Shown: positions 1-9,400 of the stretch, piece by piece
Position numbering within the stretch: the stretch's first letter is position 1
How the letters are laid out: each line of letters opens with the position of its first letter
Source: Alistipes sp.
GTDB lineage: Bacteria; Bacteroidota; Bacteroidia; Bacteroidales; Rikenellaceae
Assembly: GCA_021202985.1 (NCBI GenBank)
Contig: JAJQCA010000037.1
Coordinates: forward strand, 1 to 43,459
DNA: 43,459 nucleotides
Direction of reading: 5' to 3'
Position numbers and translations under genes: made by a program
Notes under the pieces: model-generated
The model's input: only the letters and a program-made list of their open reading frames with translations
What the model was told of the DNA's origin: nothing
Databases searched by the model: none

Positions 1-129
1 ATAGAACCGCAGGGGCAACACCCGTTCGAGATATGAATGCCCGGCAACGTCTGTCGCCGTGAACGGGACCGGGCAGACGGTATAGGTCCGGCTACCGCCG
101 TAGGCCGGTTCACCACCGACCGGGAAACC
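1..129. other. Window edge beyond the GH28 stop; no gene recognised
   Basis: This stretch lies 3' of the GH28 stop codon on the minus strand. Read in the GH28 frame past that TAG it stays open to the window edge (about 43 codons). The translation does not resemble the region that normally follows in GH28 enzymes, so I do not call it coding. Confidence 0.4.
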
Positions 130-1020
130 CTAATGGGAATAAACCTGCCTCAGGACGAGCGAACAGGTGACGGTTTCGCCTTCGTGGACCACCCTCAGCC
201 CGTCCGCGTCGCGGCCGGCCTTGAGGCAGTAATCGTCGTCGTTGCAGTCGATGTCGCAGTTCTGCACGAGGATATAGGACGAGGAGTCAATATCTATCCC
301 GTCCGTGCTCGGCCCGTGGCCGCCTATGTTGTTCCGTATCACGATTCCGTCCACCGTGCAGTTCTTACTGTAAACCACCTGCACGGTCCAGAACCCGGAG
401 CGTTTAAGGGTAAGATTCTCCAGTACCACGTTTTCGGAGTCTTGTATCAGTATCATCCGGGCGCGCTTACAGTCGTAGTCCACAATCCAGCGCAGCCCGC
501 GCGGCTCGTAATCGTCGCGCCGCATAGACCAGTAGGAGTCCCAGAACACCTTGCCCCGGCCGTCAATGTCGCCGCCGCCGCCGATACGCACGTTACTGCC
601 GTCCAGCACGTTGATAAGCGCCGAGGGCCATACCATCTCCACGCCGGCCACACGTGTGTCGATATCGGGATAGTCGGCAAGGTTCTCGCTGCCGAGCAGG
701 GTCGTTCCCTGCGGTATGTTGAAGTATATCCCGTCATGGATATAGACCGAGCCGGTCACGAACCGGCCCCCGCGGAAGGTGACCACACCGCCGCCGGCAT
801 CGCGGCAGGCGTCGAGCGCGGCCTGGATAGCCGCGGTGTTCATGGTCGTCCCGTCGCCGACGGCGCCGAAATCCTCGGCGTGGAAAACCGCCGCGGGGAT
901 ATGTATATCCCGTGCGCCGACCTCCTTCACCCAGTCCATTTCAGGGAAATTGTCCGCCGCACCGGCCGCCGTGACGGCGGCCAGCAGGACGACCGTTATA
1001 GTAAAGATTTTCCGGGTCAT
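130..1020 (-). CDS. GH28 polygalacturonase-like enzyme, C-terminally truncated
   Basis: Pectin-backbone hydrolase of the right-handed beta-helix family GH28, expected to cleave galacturonate linkages in the periplasm. It has a signal peptide (residues 1-21), the family N-terminal FGAVGDGTTMNTAAIQ (about 51-66), STDGIDIDS (238-246) and NDDDYCLKAGRDADG (260-274), which hold the catalytic Asp positions. Family similarity then stops abruptly near residue 277. The protein ends at a TAG after 296 residues, whereas family members usually exceed 400. The GHG and RIK motifs that complete the active site are absent. It is the last visible gene of the GH105-CE12/rhaM/CE12/GH105 operon, 14 nt after the GH105 stop. 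It is probably inactive, or the sequence is disrupted by mutation or an assembly join near the edge. The family call is firm; activity is doubtful. Confidence 0.8.
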   Translation of the reverse strand: MTRKIFTITVVLLAAVTAAGAADNFPEMDWVKEVGARDIHIPAAVFHAEDFGAVGDGTTMNTAAIQAALDACRDAGGGVVTFRGGRFVTGSVYIHDGIYFNIPQGTTLLGSENLADYPDIDTRVAGVEMVWPSALINVLDGSNVRIGGGGDIDGRGKVFWDSYWSMRRDDYEPRGLRWIVDYDCKRARMILIQDSENVVLENLTLKRSGFWTVQVVYSKNCTVDGIVIRNNIGGHGPSTDGIDIDSSSYILVQNCDIDCNDDDYCLKAGRDADGLRVVHEGETVTCSLVLRQVYSH

Positions 1021-1034
1021 GTTTACCGGTGTAT

Positions 1035-2285
1035 TTACCTGCGTTCCGGGCGATTACGCGCCATAATCATCATCTCGATACCGGCGTCTATTACCAGCCC
1101 GAGGCCGTGTTTCTCGTTCTCGCCGACCGGACGGTTGTAATAGAACGGAAGGTCGTCCGTGATTCCGGTTCCCACGCATACGTTGGTAAAACGGCCGTCC
1201 TCGGTAATCTGGGTGGTCTTCAAAGCCCTCCACGCGGCGTCGGCGATGCGGCTGTAATCGCGGTCTATCCACCCCTCGTTAATGGCCTTGGCGATGCTGT
1301 ATACGAGTATGGCCGTAATCGACGATTCGTCGTACGAGTCCACCTTGTCCAGAAGCTGGCACCACATGCCGTTACCCTGCTGGTAACGCGACACGCCTAC
1401 TATCTGCCTTTCCAGCAGTGAGATAAGCTGGTCGCGGGCCGGGTAATCCTCAGGCAGCACGTCCAAAAGCATGGCAATCGAATAGGCTATCCAACCGTTC
1501 GCGCGGCCCCAGTATGCCACCCCGTTGCGCTCTATGTCGGCATAATAGCAGTGGTAGTATAGCCCCTTGGTTTCATCCCACAGGTAGTCGGTAATCTGTG
1601 CTATCTGTTTTGTGGCCATGTCGAAATACTGATTATCGCCCGTAATCTTGCCGACCTGCGATAGCAGGGACACGCTCATATACACATCGTCCGCCCATAC
1701 GGTCATATTCCGCGGGAATGTACGGCTGAGGGTTCCGTCCGGTAGCCTCACCTGGTCGTACATCACGTGCTGTGCGGCACGCTCGTAGTAGGTTTTGTAC
1801 TCGGGCTGAGGGTCGAGTTCGTAAACGTTCACCACGGCCGCGCCCATCGCGCCGCAATCGTCCAGCTCCTTGAAGTTCCACAATTGCCCGAAAGGCCACA
1901 CCCAGTGGTTACGGTCGTGGCGGAAGGTGTTTTTGAAATACTCGTAGTTAGCGAATCCGAACGCCACATGCTCCTTGGCGTAGTCGATATATTTCTCTTC
2001 GCCGAGAAATTTTCCGAGCCGTATCATGCTCATATCCAGAACGCCGTTGGAGTAGTGCCACTCGGTGAGAGGGCTTGCGAACCTAACGTCCACCCCTTCG
2101 GGGATGTCCGCGGTGGAACTGTAAACCACACCGTTTTCCACCCCGATAAACTCTTTGGTGGGCTGGCGGAGGATATTGTCCGCCACCGCCCTCAGGCACT
2201 CCTCATCGGAACGCATATTCTGCGCGAACGCACTTGCGACAGGTATCGCGGCGGCCGCCAATGCTATAATGGTCCTTATTTTCAT
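1035..2285 (-). CDS. GH105 unsaturated rhamnogalacturonyl hydrolase
   Basis: Removes the 4,5-unsaturated galacturonate that pectin lyases leave on the non-reducing end of rhamnogalacturonan oligosaccharides, feeding KduI and KduD. The ATG at 2285 gives 416 residues; the frame also opens upstream from a TTG, which is less likely. It has a signal peptide ending near AFA (about residue 21) and an (alpha/alpha)6-barrel. The LDD motif (142-143) matches the GH105 catalytic Asp, and WGRANGW is at 259-265. Length fits a one-domain GH105 plus signal peptide. It sits between the CE12 esterase and the GH28 gene in one operon. It is a paralogue of the GH105 half of the fusion at 4001-6163. An alternative is the related GH88 family, but WGRANGW with LDDCGAM favours GH105. 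Confidence 0.9.
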   Translation of the reverse strand: MKIRTIIALAAAAIPVASAFAQNMRSDEECLRAVADNILRQPTKEFIGVENGVVYSSTADIPEGVDVRFASPLTEWHYSNGVLDMSMIRLGKFLGEEKYIDYAKEHVAFGFANYEYFKNTFRHDRNHWVWPFGQLWNFKELDDCGAMGAAVVNVYELDPQPEYKTYYERAAQHVMYDQVRLPDGTLSRTFPRNMTVWADDVYMSVSLLSQVGKITGDNQYFDMATKQIAQITDYLWDETKGLYYHCYYADIERNGVAYWGRANGWIAYSIAMLLDVLPEDYPARDQLISLLERQIVGVSRYQQGNGMWCQLLDKVDSYDESSITAILVYSIAKAINEGWIDRDYSRIADAAWRALKTTQITEDGRFTNVCVGTGITDDLPFYYNRPVGENEKHGLGLVIDAGIEMMIMARNRPERR

Positions 2286-2368
2286 ACGTTGCAATATTAT
2301 TCTCGTTGGTCTTTAATTTGTTACCTAACTCCATATAAAGGCGCGCTTAATGCTCCAGCCCGACGGTA

Positions 2369-3652
2369 TCAGTTCCCGAGCGGTTTGCTCATGGACGATA
2401 ACGGGGTTGCGGGAATCGTATATTCCTCGGGCGCGTCCGGCCGCGACGGGTCGAAACCGGCGAAGTCGGTCCGGATATACCGCTTCAGCGGGAGGTCCTG
2501 TTCGACTATACCCTGCACCACGCATTTGGCTATCTGGTAACCGCCGTACGGATTGAAATGGGTGTTGTCTTCCAGGTCTGTTTCCTGTTCCGGGAACGTC
2601 CCGGCGGGATAGTGCACGAACGCCCGTTTGGACTCCTCCGGACCCCAGGCCTCGTAGAGCCGGGTCGTCATCTCGGTAAGGTCGATAAGAGGCAGGCCCT
2701 CCTCCGCGGCCAGCTTGCGCATCGCGTCGGGATGGTCTCCGTGGGTATGCATCAAAGCCCCGTCGGCATCGAAATGCCTTCGCTGTACCGGAGTGATAAA
2801 CACCACATTACCCCCTCCCTCACGGAAGCCGTCGGCAAGGAATTTGAGGTCGTTCGTGAAGCTCTCGTACGCACCTTTACCTTCTCCCTGCTGCTTCTGG
2901 TCGTTATGTCCGAACTCGATTATCAGCCAGTCGCCCGGCTTCATTTTGGTCATAAGCTTATCGAACCTGCGGCTGGAAACGAAAGTGTTAGCGGCCTGCC
3001 CCGATTCGGCGTAATTGGCCACGGCCACCTCCGCGGTCGTAAAGAGCGGGAACACCTGCCCCCACCCCGTCCACGGCTCTTTGCCCTCGTCCACAACGGT
3101 CGAGTTGCCGGCGATAAAAATCGTCGGCAGGTTGTCGTCGCGCCGTATCCTTATCTCACGTACCGATGGGTTTACGCCGCTGAACTCCAGCGTCAGTTTA
3201 TCGTCCCAGATCAGCTTGCCAACCTCGCGCGGGTTGATTCTCACGCTGTCGCCGCCATCGATCGCCTTGTTGCGGATATTCACCGCGAACACCGTTTCGG
3301 CATATTCGCCCGGCGCAGTCCTGACATTGGCGGCCATAATCCTGCGCGACTCCGACTTAACCGTCACATCAGTTGCGGTGTCAGGCGACCCCGTAACCGT
3401 GGTTACCACGTAGTTACCCTCCGGCAGGTCGACCGAGAAGAAGAACCCCCCGGCACCGTCCTGCACCATACCCAGGTCGTAACCGTACGCGGCGCCTGCG
3501 CCGTACACCGTCTCCGGCATTACGGCCGTGTAACCTTTTTTCGCCCCTGCAAGGTCGAACCGGTAATCGTCCCCGCCGCCGGCTTCGCCGCAACTTACCG
3601 CTACGGCGGACGCCAGCCACAGCAGGCCGAATATTCTGTACATAGGTCTCAT
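2369..3652 (-). CDS. CE12 rhamnogalacturonan acetylesterase, lipoprotein
   Basis: SGNH-type esterase that removes acetyl groups from rhamnogalacturonan so that lyases and hydrolases can reach the backbone. The N-terminus ends in AVSC followed by Gly- and acid-rich residues (GEAGGGDD), a Bacteroidetes lipoprotein export pattern, so it is probably cell-surface or outer-membrane anchored. Residues about 25-170 form a beta-rich N-terminal domain seen in larger CE12 proteins. The SGNH domain follows, with AGNSTVVD (block I Ser), NYAESGQAANTF (block II), EFGHNDQ (block III Asn) and DNTHFNPYGG (block V Asp and His), so the catalytic set is complete. At 427 residues it is longer than a minimal CE12 of about 250. 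It starts 10 nt after the mutarotase stop; a second ATG lies three codons in. Confidence 0.88.
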   Translation of the reverse strand: MRPMYRIFGLLWLASAVAVSCGEAGGGDDYRFDLAGAKKGYTAVMPETVYGAGAAYGYDLGMVQDGAGGFFFSVDLPEGNYVVTTVTGSPDTATDVTVKSESRRIMAANVRTAPGEYAETVFAVNIRNKAIDGGDSVRINPREVGKLIWDDKLTLEFSGVNPSVREIRIRRDDNLPTIFIAGNSTVVDEGKEPWTGWGQVFPLFTTAEVAVANYAESGQAANTFVSSRRFDKLMTKMKPGDWLIIEFGHNDQKQQGEGKGAYESFTNDLKFLADGFREGGGNVVFITPVQRRHFDADGALMHTHGDHPDAMRKLAAEEGLPLIDLTEMTTRLYEAWGPEESKRAFVHYPAGTFPEQETDLEDNTHFNPYGGYQIAKCVVQGIVEQDLPLKRYIRTDFAGFDPSRPDAPEEYTIPATPLSSMSKPLGN

Positions 3653-3662
3653 CTCGGGAACG

Positions 3663-3980
3663 TTAATCCATGTGGAAAACTTCCTGAAGCGGAATCGAGA
3701 CCGGCGAGTTATCCGGATTGGTTTCCATGATGTCCGCCATGTAGGCCCACCATTTCTGTACGATTTCGGTACCGCCCAAATCCTGCGACCCGCTGTCGCC
3801 CTCTACCGTCTGATAGGCGAAAAGTATGTTGGTATCCTTGTCCCAATAGATAGAGTAGTCCGACACACCGCTGTCGCTGAGCAGTTTGCGAAGCTCGGGC
3901 CATATTTCCCCGTGGCGTTTTTCATACTCTTTTTCGAAACCCGGTTTCAGGTACATTTTAAATGCTTCTCTCCTTTTCAT
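3663..3980 (-). CDS. rhaM: L-rhamnose mutarotase
   Basis: Interconverts alpha and beta L-rhamnopyranose, presenting rhamnose released from rhamnogalacturonan to cytoplasmic rhamnose catabolism. The 105-residue protein matches the E. coli RhaM family along its whole length: Tyr19 and His23 (EYEKRHGEIWPEL), the YSIY segment (42-45), the Trp77-Trp78 pair in QKWWAYM, and the near-invariant NPDNSP near the C-terminus. There is no signal peptide, so it is cytoplasmic. It lies 20 nt after the GH105-CE12 fusion and 10 nt before the CE12 esterase, so it is almost certainly co-transcribed with extracellular pectin enzymes. No rhamnose isomerase, kinase or aldolase is present in this window, so the rest of that pathway must be encoded elsewhere. 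Confidence 0.93.
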   Translation of the reverse strand: MKRREAFKMYLKPGFEKEYEKRHGEIWPELRKLLSDSGVSDYSIYWDKDTNILFAYQTVEGDSGSQDLGGTEIVQKWWAYMADIMETNPDNSPVSIPLQEVFHMD

Positions 3981-4000
3981 GGTCGTAATCTTTACGGTTA

Positions 4001-6163
4001 TTATTTAACTTCGATAATATATTCGTTAATGGGATGGTCTTCGAGCGAAAGCAGCCCTTCGATAACCGATTCGAGGTGGATTAACGAACCCTCGTAAATC
4101 GGGTGGGCCGCGTCGGCGTAAAGCCTGTTGGTCGCCTCCTCCCCCATCGCGTTGAATTTGGCGCCTGCTATTGCGTTCAGGTCCACGAACGGAACGCCTT
4201 CCTCCATGGCCACTTCATGCGCCCATTTGGAATAGGTTTCCGACATGCTCTGTATCCGGCCGTCGTTCCAGCGGTTCTGCGGCGTGGGCGACAACACTAT
4301 CGGCATGGCGCCCCTGGCCTTTGCCTGACGGATATACATACGCATATAATGGCCGAAGGTATAGACCGTTTCGGGGCCTCCGTGGCGCTCCATTATCACG
4401 GTTTCCGACTCTTCGCCCGTTCCCCGCAGGGAAGCACGTGCGCGGCCCGTATTGAGCGGCCCGCCGTCGTTGTGGCCGAACTGTATCAACAGGAAGTCGC
4501 CCTCGCGGATGCCGGACAGCACATTGGCCCACAGCCCTTCGGTGATGAAAGTGCGGCTGCTTCGTCCACCCAGGGCGTGGTTCTCCACCGAGACGCGTGT
4601 AGAGTCGATGTAGCGGTCGAAGAAACTGCCCCAGCCCCACTGGCCGTTGTCACCGCGGCCTGAGCCGTTCTTAACCGTCGAGTCGCCGATAAGGAAGATT
4701 ACGGGGCTTCCGGGCGCGACGCGGGTACCGCCGGCCGTGAGCCACATCGGCGAACTGGGCGAGTTTACGCTGAATATCGGACTGTCGGTAATCTGTGGGT
4801 GCGAGTAGAACTGCACCGCACTGTCGTTCATCTTCGGGTAGAAATTCTCGGCCAGACGTATGATTTCGGCTCCCGCCATCAGGGTGGGTCCGTATCCGTG
4901 GGCGGCGTAGACGTTCACCGGCCGATAGTAGTAGAACGCCGGGTCGAATGCCATCCCGGTGCCTACGCACACACCTTCAACATGGCCCAGATCGTTAATC
5001 TTGGTCGATACCGCGTTCCAGCCCAGCGTCGCCACCGGCCCGTAGGCTATCGGGTCCAGCCAGCCGTTGTTGATACCGCGGGCGATACAGTAGGTAAAAA
5101 TAGCCGTGGCCGAGGTTTCGAGGTAGGAGTCGTTGCGGTCCAGCAACTGGTGCCAAAAACCCTGTCCCGACTGGTATTTCACCAGTCCGCGGATATGGGC
5201 CTTGTATTGCTCCAGCAGCCACTCGCGGGAGGGATGGTTACGCGGCAGCACGTCCAGCACCTCGGTCATGGTGAGGATGGCCCAGCCGTTGGCGCGGCCC
5301 CAGAAAAACGCGGGATGGTCGTCGCTCGACTCCACCCAGCCGTGCATATAGAGGCCCTTCTCCGGAACGAACATCCGTTCGGTAAACTGCTTTATCTGTT
5401 TGATGGCCTCGTTGAAATATTTCTGCTCCCGGGTCAGCGCACCCATCTGTGCTATTGCGGGTACGCTCATATAGAGGTCATCCAGCCACAGGGTGTTGTA
5501 CTGCGGACGCTTGCGGGCGAACGTCCCGTCGGCAAGGCGGTACTCGCTGTACATTATGTAGTTGATATAATTCTCGATTAATTCCGTAAGGCCCGCCTCG
5601 GGATTCTCGCGCTGAACCTTAATCATCGCCGCGCACATCGCGCCGGCATCGTCAAGCGCGTGGGGGGTGAGTATCTGCCGCATCTGGCCGTCCACCGTGC
5701 CGTAATCGAACATGGCCTTGCGGAACGGGCCGGCCACCTCGGCGATAAACCGGAAGCGGTCGAGGCTGTAATCGCGGAACTTTTCGTCGCCCGTGACATC
5801 GGCAACCGAAAGCATCCCCGAATAGGTCACGCCCCATTCATAGCTGCCCAGACGGAATGCACCGCGTTTAAGGGCGGCGTCGCTCGAGAGGTTCGTATAA
5901 TCGGTAATGGTCTCCCCCGTCTCCTTGTCGATAACCTCGTACGGGGTGTTCTCGTCGAGGAACCCGTAGATACGGTCGAGGGCCGCTTTGACGCCCTGCA
6001 CGTCCACCGGACCGTACGGGAAGCCGTACTGCGGGGTGAGCAGGTGGAGCGGGGTATTGAAATCGTTGACGGTTTCGGCGGCGGCTGCCTGGCGCCTTTG
6101 CCCGTCGGAAGGCATGGCGAAAGCCAGCAGCAGCAGGATTAGTGTAAAGGTTCGTAGTTTCAT
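4001..6163 (-). CDS. GH105-CE12 fusion: unsaturated rhamnogalacturonyl hydrolase plus acetylesterase
   Basis: A two-domain secreted enzyme. The ATG at 6163 was chosen because it begins a clear signal peptide (MKLRTFTLILLLLAFAM, cleaved near residue 20); the open frame upstream to 6274 has no such signal. The GH105 domain spans about 50-440, with the LDD catalytic motif at 170-172 and WGRANGW at 288-294. A second SGNH/CE12 domain spans about 488-705, with GDST (493-496), QFGHND (561-566) and the Asp684/His687 pair of the last block. Both active sites look complete in the 720-residue product. It probably deacetylates rhamnogalacturonan oligosaccharides and removes their unsaturated uronate. It is the first gene of the operon and diverges from the hybrid sensor, the usual place for a regulator-controlled PUL operon. 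Confidence 0.9.
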   Translation of the reverse strand: MKLRTFTLILLLLAFAMPSDGQRRQAAAAETVNDFNTPLHLLTPQYGFPYGPVDVQGVKAALDRIYGFLDENTPYEVIDKETGETITDYTNLSSDAALKRGAFRLGSYEWGVTYSGMLSVADVTGDEKFRDYSLDRFRFIAEVAGPFRKAMFDYGTVDGQMRQILTPHALDDAGAMCAAMIKVQRENPEAGLTELIENYINYIMYSEYRLADGTFARKRPQYNTLWLDDLYMSVPAIAQMGALTREQKYFNEAIKQIKQFTERMFVPEKGLYMHGWVESSDDHPAFFWGRANGWAILTMTEVLDVLPRNHPSREWLLEQYKAHIRGLVKYQSGQGFWHQLLDRNDSYLETSATAIFTYCIARGINNGWLDPIAYGPVATLGWNAVSTKINDLGHVEGVCVGTGMAFDPAFYYYRPVNVYAAHGYGPTLMAGAEIIRLAENFYPKMNDSAVQFYSHPQITDSPIFSVNSPSSPMWLTAGGTRVAPGSPVIFLIGDSTVKNGSGRGDNGQWGWGSFFDRYIDSTRVSVENHALGGRSSRTFITEGLWANVLSGIREGDFLLIQFGHNDGGPLNTGRARASLRGTGEESETVIMERHGGPETVYTFGHYMRMYIRQAKARGAMPIVLSPTPQNRWNDGRIQSMSETYSKWAHEVAMEEGVPFVDLNAIAGAKFNAMGEEATNRLYADAAHPIYEGSLIHLESVIEGLLSLEDHPINEYIIEVK

Positions 6164-6489
6164 CGTTTCAACAATACAATTAGGTTTTGTAATGCAAAGA
6201 AAATCTTTCACCGTGTGATTTTTATGGAAAATAATCCAAAAAGATAGAAATTCTGCATTTACACCCCCTTCCACGGCGCCTGGAGCAACCCGCCCGACCT
6301 TCCGCCAACATGGTCCGGCACGTGGTTACCGCCCTGCCCGACGTATGGCTGTAACGGCCTTGTAATTATCCGCAGCGGCATGTAAAATTGTCCGGGCGTC
6401 CTAAAATAATTGTCGCGCCCGGACGATTAATCGTTTAAAATCGATACATTTGTAGTCGACTGCCTGATAACTCAAAACTTATATTCAGC
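6164..6489. promoter_or_regulatory. Divergent control region between the GH105-CE12 operon and the hybrid sensor
   Basis: 326 bp without a gene. The HTCS-proximal half is structured. A 9-bp inverted repeat GTCCGGGCG/CGCCCGGAC (6390-6398 and 6416-6424) flanks an AT-rich core. A 12-bp palindrome ACGATTAATCGT follows at 6423-6434, and a perfect Bacteroidetes -7 element TACATTTG at 6445-6452. I see no good -33 TTG at the right distance for that -7. No consensus promoter is apparent for the leftward operon. Confidence 0.5.
6445..6452 (+). promoter_or_regulatory. Candidate -7 element for the hybrid sensor gene
   Basis: TACATTTG matches TAnnTTTG exactly, 37 bases before the ATG at 6490. The -33 TTG is not found at 19 bp, which is common for regulated promoters. 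The palindrome at 6423-6434 covers where the -33 would be. Confidence 0.45.
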
Positions 6490-9400
6490 ATGCGTTGGAG
6501 CGTTACTTTATTGTTACTGGCGTTACTCCCTGTAAAATCGTACCCGGCTACCCCAGATAACCTTTATTTCAAACAGATAAGCACCACGGACGGCCTTACC
6601 CATAACACGGTCCGGTCGATACTGGTGGACAGCAAAGGATTCGTATGGGCCGGCACGGTGGACGGCCTGAACCGTTACGACGGGTACAGCATAGTGCGCC
6701 ACAAGCCACGTCAGGGAGACCCCAATTCCCTGCACGACCACCGGATAAGGCAACTCTACGAAGACCGGGACGGTTTCCTCTGGATAAAGTCGTACGCGTG
6801 GGAATTCAGTTGTTACGATCCGGTCCACGAGACCTATATAGATTACATGCCCGGCTCCGGGAACAAGCCCCCGTACACCTCGATTTACGAATCCCCTAAC
6901 GGCGATATATGGCTCTGGGGCAACTCCGGCACCGACGCCGAAGGATGCCTGCGCATCCGTAAGGGGGCGGAGGGATTCTCTTCGCGGACCTATCTCGGCG
7001 ACGGAGGCGGAATGAACTGCCGGTTTCTCTACGAGGATCCTAACGGCCTGGTATGGACCGGCGGCAGCTCGGGCCTCTACCGAATCAGGCCCTCCGGCGA
7101 GCCTGACGTCTATTTTCCCGGCGCCTACTCTTTTATGGACGTGGCGGAGCTTGACGGGCGGCTTTTCTTCACCACCGAGCAGTCGGTAATAATCGAGTAC
7201 AATATAAAGCGGGACTCGTTCCGCGAAATAGAAGGCGACCGCGACGAGTACGGGCGGTTCCTCCAGGCGGTGAACATGACCGACAACGAGCTGCTGCTCT
7301 CTACAGACCACGGCATGGTGGCCTACAACGTGGACAACAGCCGTTTCGAAAGGCCCGAGTGGGCCGCCGACCCGCAGTTTATGGGCCGTACCGAGCTGTC
7401 GGTGGACGGTCTGGGCGGTATCTGGGTCTCCAACCAGTCCGGCCGGGTATGGTATTACAACAAGCAGAAACGACGCGCGAGGTCCTTCCAGCTCATCCCG
7501 CCCGAGACGATGGCGGTTATCGACTTCGAGCGGTTCGAGTTTTTCACCGACTCCACCGGCGAGATATGGATAACCACTTACGGCGGCGGCCTCTACAACT
7601 ACTCGCCCGAGACGGGCAGGCTGTCGAACTACACATACAGCAGCGAATATAACAGCCCCGCTTCTGACTACCTCCTGTCGATAAACGAGGACGGTTACGG
7701 CAATATCTGGGTGGGCAGCGAGTACGCCGGCATTATAAAGGTGGCCCGGTCGCCATACGATGTGACGATGGTGCGCCCCGAGCCGGCAGGTTCGGTGGGT
7801 AAGAACAACAACGTCCGCAGCATCCATTCCGACCCGTACGGTAATGTATGGGTCGGTACTAAAAACGGCAACCTCTACGTTTACGACAGCGAGCTGAAAC
7901 GCAAACGGATGGTAATGGCCGACATAAACCCCTACTCTTTCGAGGTGGACGACCGCAACCGCCTCTGGGTCGGCACCAAGGGCAACGGGATTTACCTGCT
8001 CGACCTGGACAGCCACCGCGTCGTCAGCCACTACTCGGACATAGGTGCCGACGAGGAGCAGACCATGCTCGGCAACACCATCTTCGACCTGCTACGCGAC
8101 AGCGAGGGCCGGATGTGGGCCTGCACGTTCGGCGGGGGTCTTGCCCTTGCCGAAGAGGACGGCGAGGGTGGTATGACACTGCGCAGGTTCTTCCAGGGCC
8201 ATGCGAGCCGCAGCTATGTCCGCTATATTTACGAAACAAGCGACGGCATGCTTTGGGCGGGCACAAGTAACGGGGTGCTGAAGTTCGACCCCGCGAAGCT
8301 CATCGGGGACGAGACCGCCTACACCTCTTACAGCCTCGACCTTACCGATCCGGGAAGCCTCTCCTGCAACGATATCAAGGCCATTTACGAGGACAGCCGC
8401 GGCACAATATGGATAGGAACGGCAGGTGGCGGCATCAACCGCTACGTTCCGGCCGAGGGTAACGCAGGGGAGTACTTCGTCTCCTACACCGTCGAGCACG
8501 GGCTTGCGGGCGATTATATCTCCTCCATCCTCGAAGACCGCCGCGGCTACCTGTGGATAAGCACCGAAAGCGGTATCAGCCGCTACGATGTCGATAACGA
8601 GGACTTCACCTCCTACAACTTCTCCGAGAACACGGCCGGCAACCTCTTCAACGAGAACGCATGCCTCTACACCCGCAACGGCAACATGCTCTGGGGCAGC
8701 CTCGACGGCATGCTGGTATTCAACCCCGAGGCATTCGCGCCCGATATGACATCGCCCAGCGTAACCTTTACCGCCCTGTCTTTATCGGACCGGAAGATAG
8801 CGGCCGGGCGCGAAGGCTCGCCGCTCGAGAGATCGATAACCTATTCCGACGGCATAAAGCTCCGTCACAACGAGAACACCTTCACCCTCGAATTTTCCAC
8901 CCTTTCGATGGGCGACGCCTCCAAAATAAAATACTCATATATGCTGGAGGGGTACGACCGCGACTGGAGTTTCGCCACTTCGGTCAACTCCGCTGCGTAC
9001 AAGAATATCCCGTCCGGCAGGTACATCTTCAAAGTGCGCGGCACCAACCGCGAAGGTGAATGGAGCGACGAGATTACCTCTTTGGCGGTCACCATTTCGC
9101 CACCGTGGTGGGCCTCCAACGCGGCCTACCTGGGTTACACATTGCTGCTGGGAGCCATACTCTATTTCTCCTACCGCCTGATTACCAAGATTAACGCGCT
9201 CAACAACAACGTCAAACTCGAGAAGGAACTTACCAACCACAAGCTCCGCTTCTTCACAAACATTTCGCACGAGTTCCGTACGCCGCTCACCCTTATCAAA
9301 GTGGCCGTGGAGAACATGAACGCCGAGCCGAACGTACCCGAAAATATCGCCAAGCAGGTAGGCGTCCTCAGCCGCAATTCCCAGGCCCTGACGCGTATGA

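Noticed and set aside
6523-8031. 502-codon minus-strand frame opposite the HTCS sensor domain
   Set aside because: Antisense shadow of the propeller repeats; the Val/Arg-rich translation has no family features.
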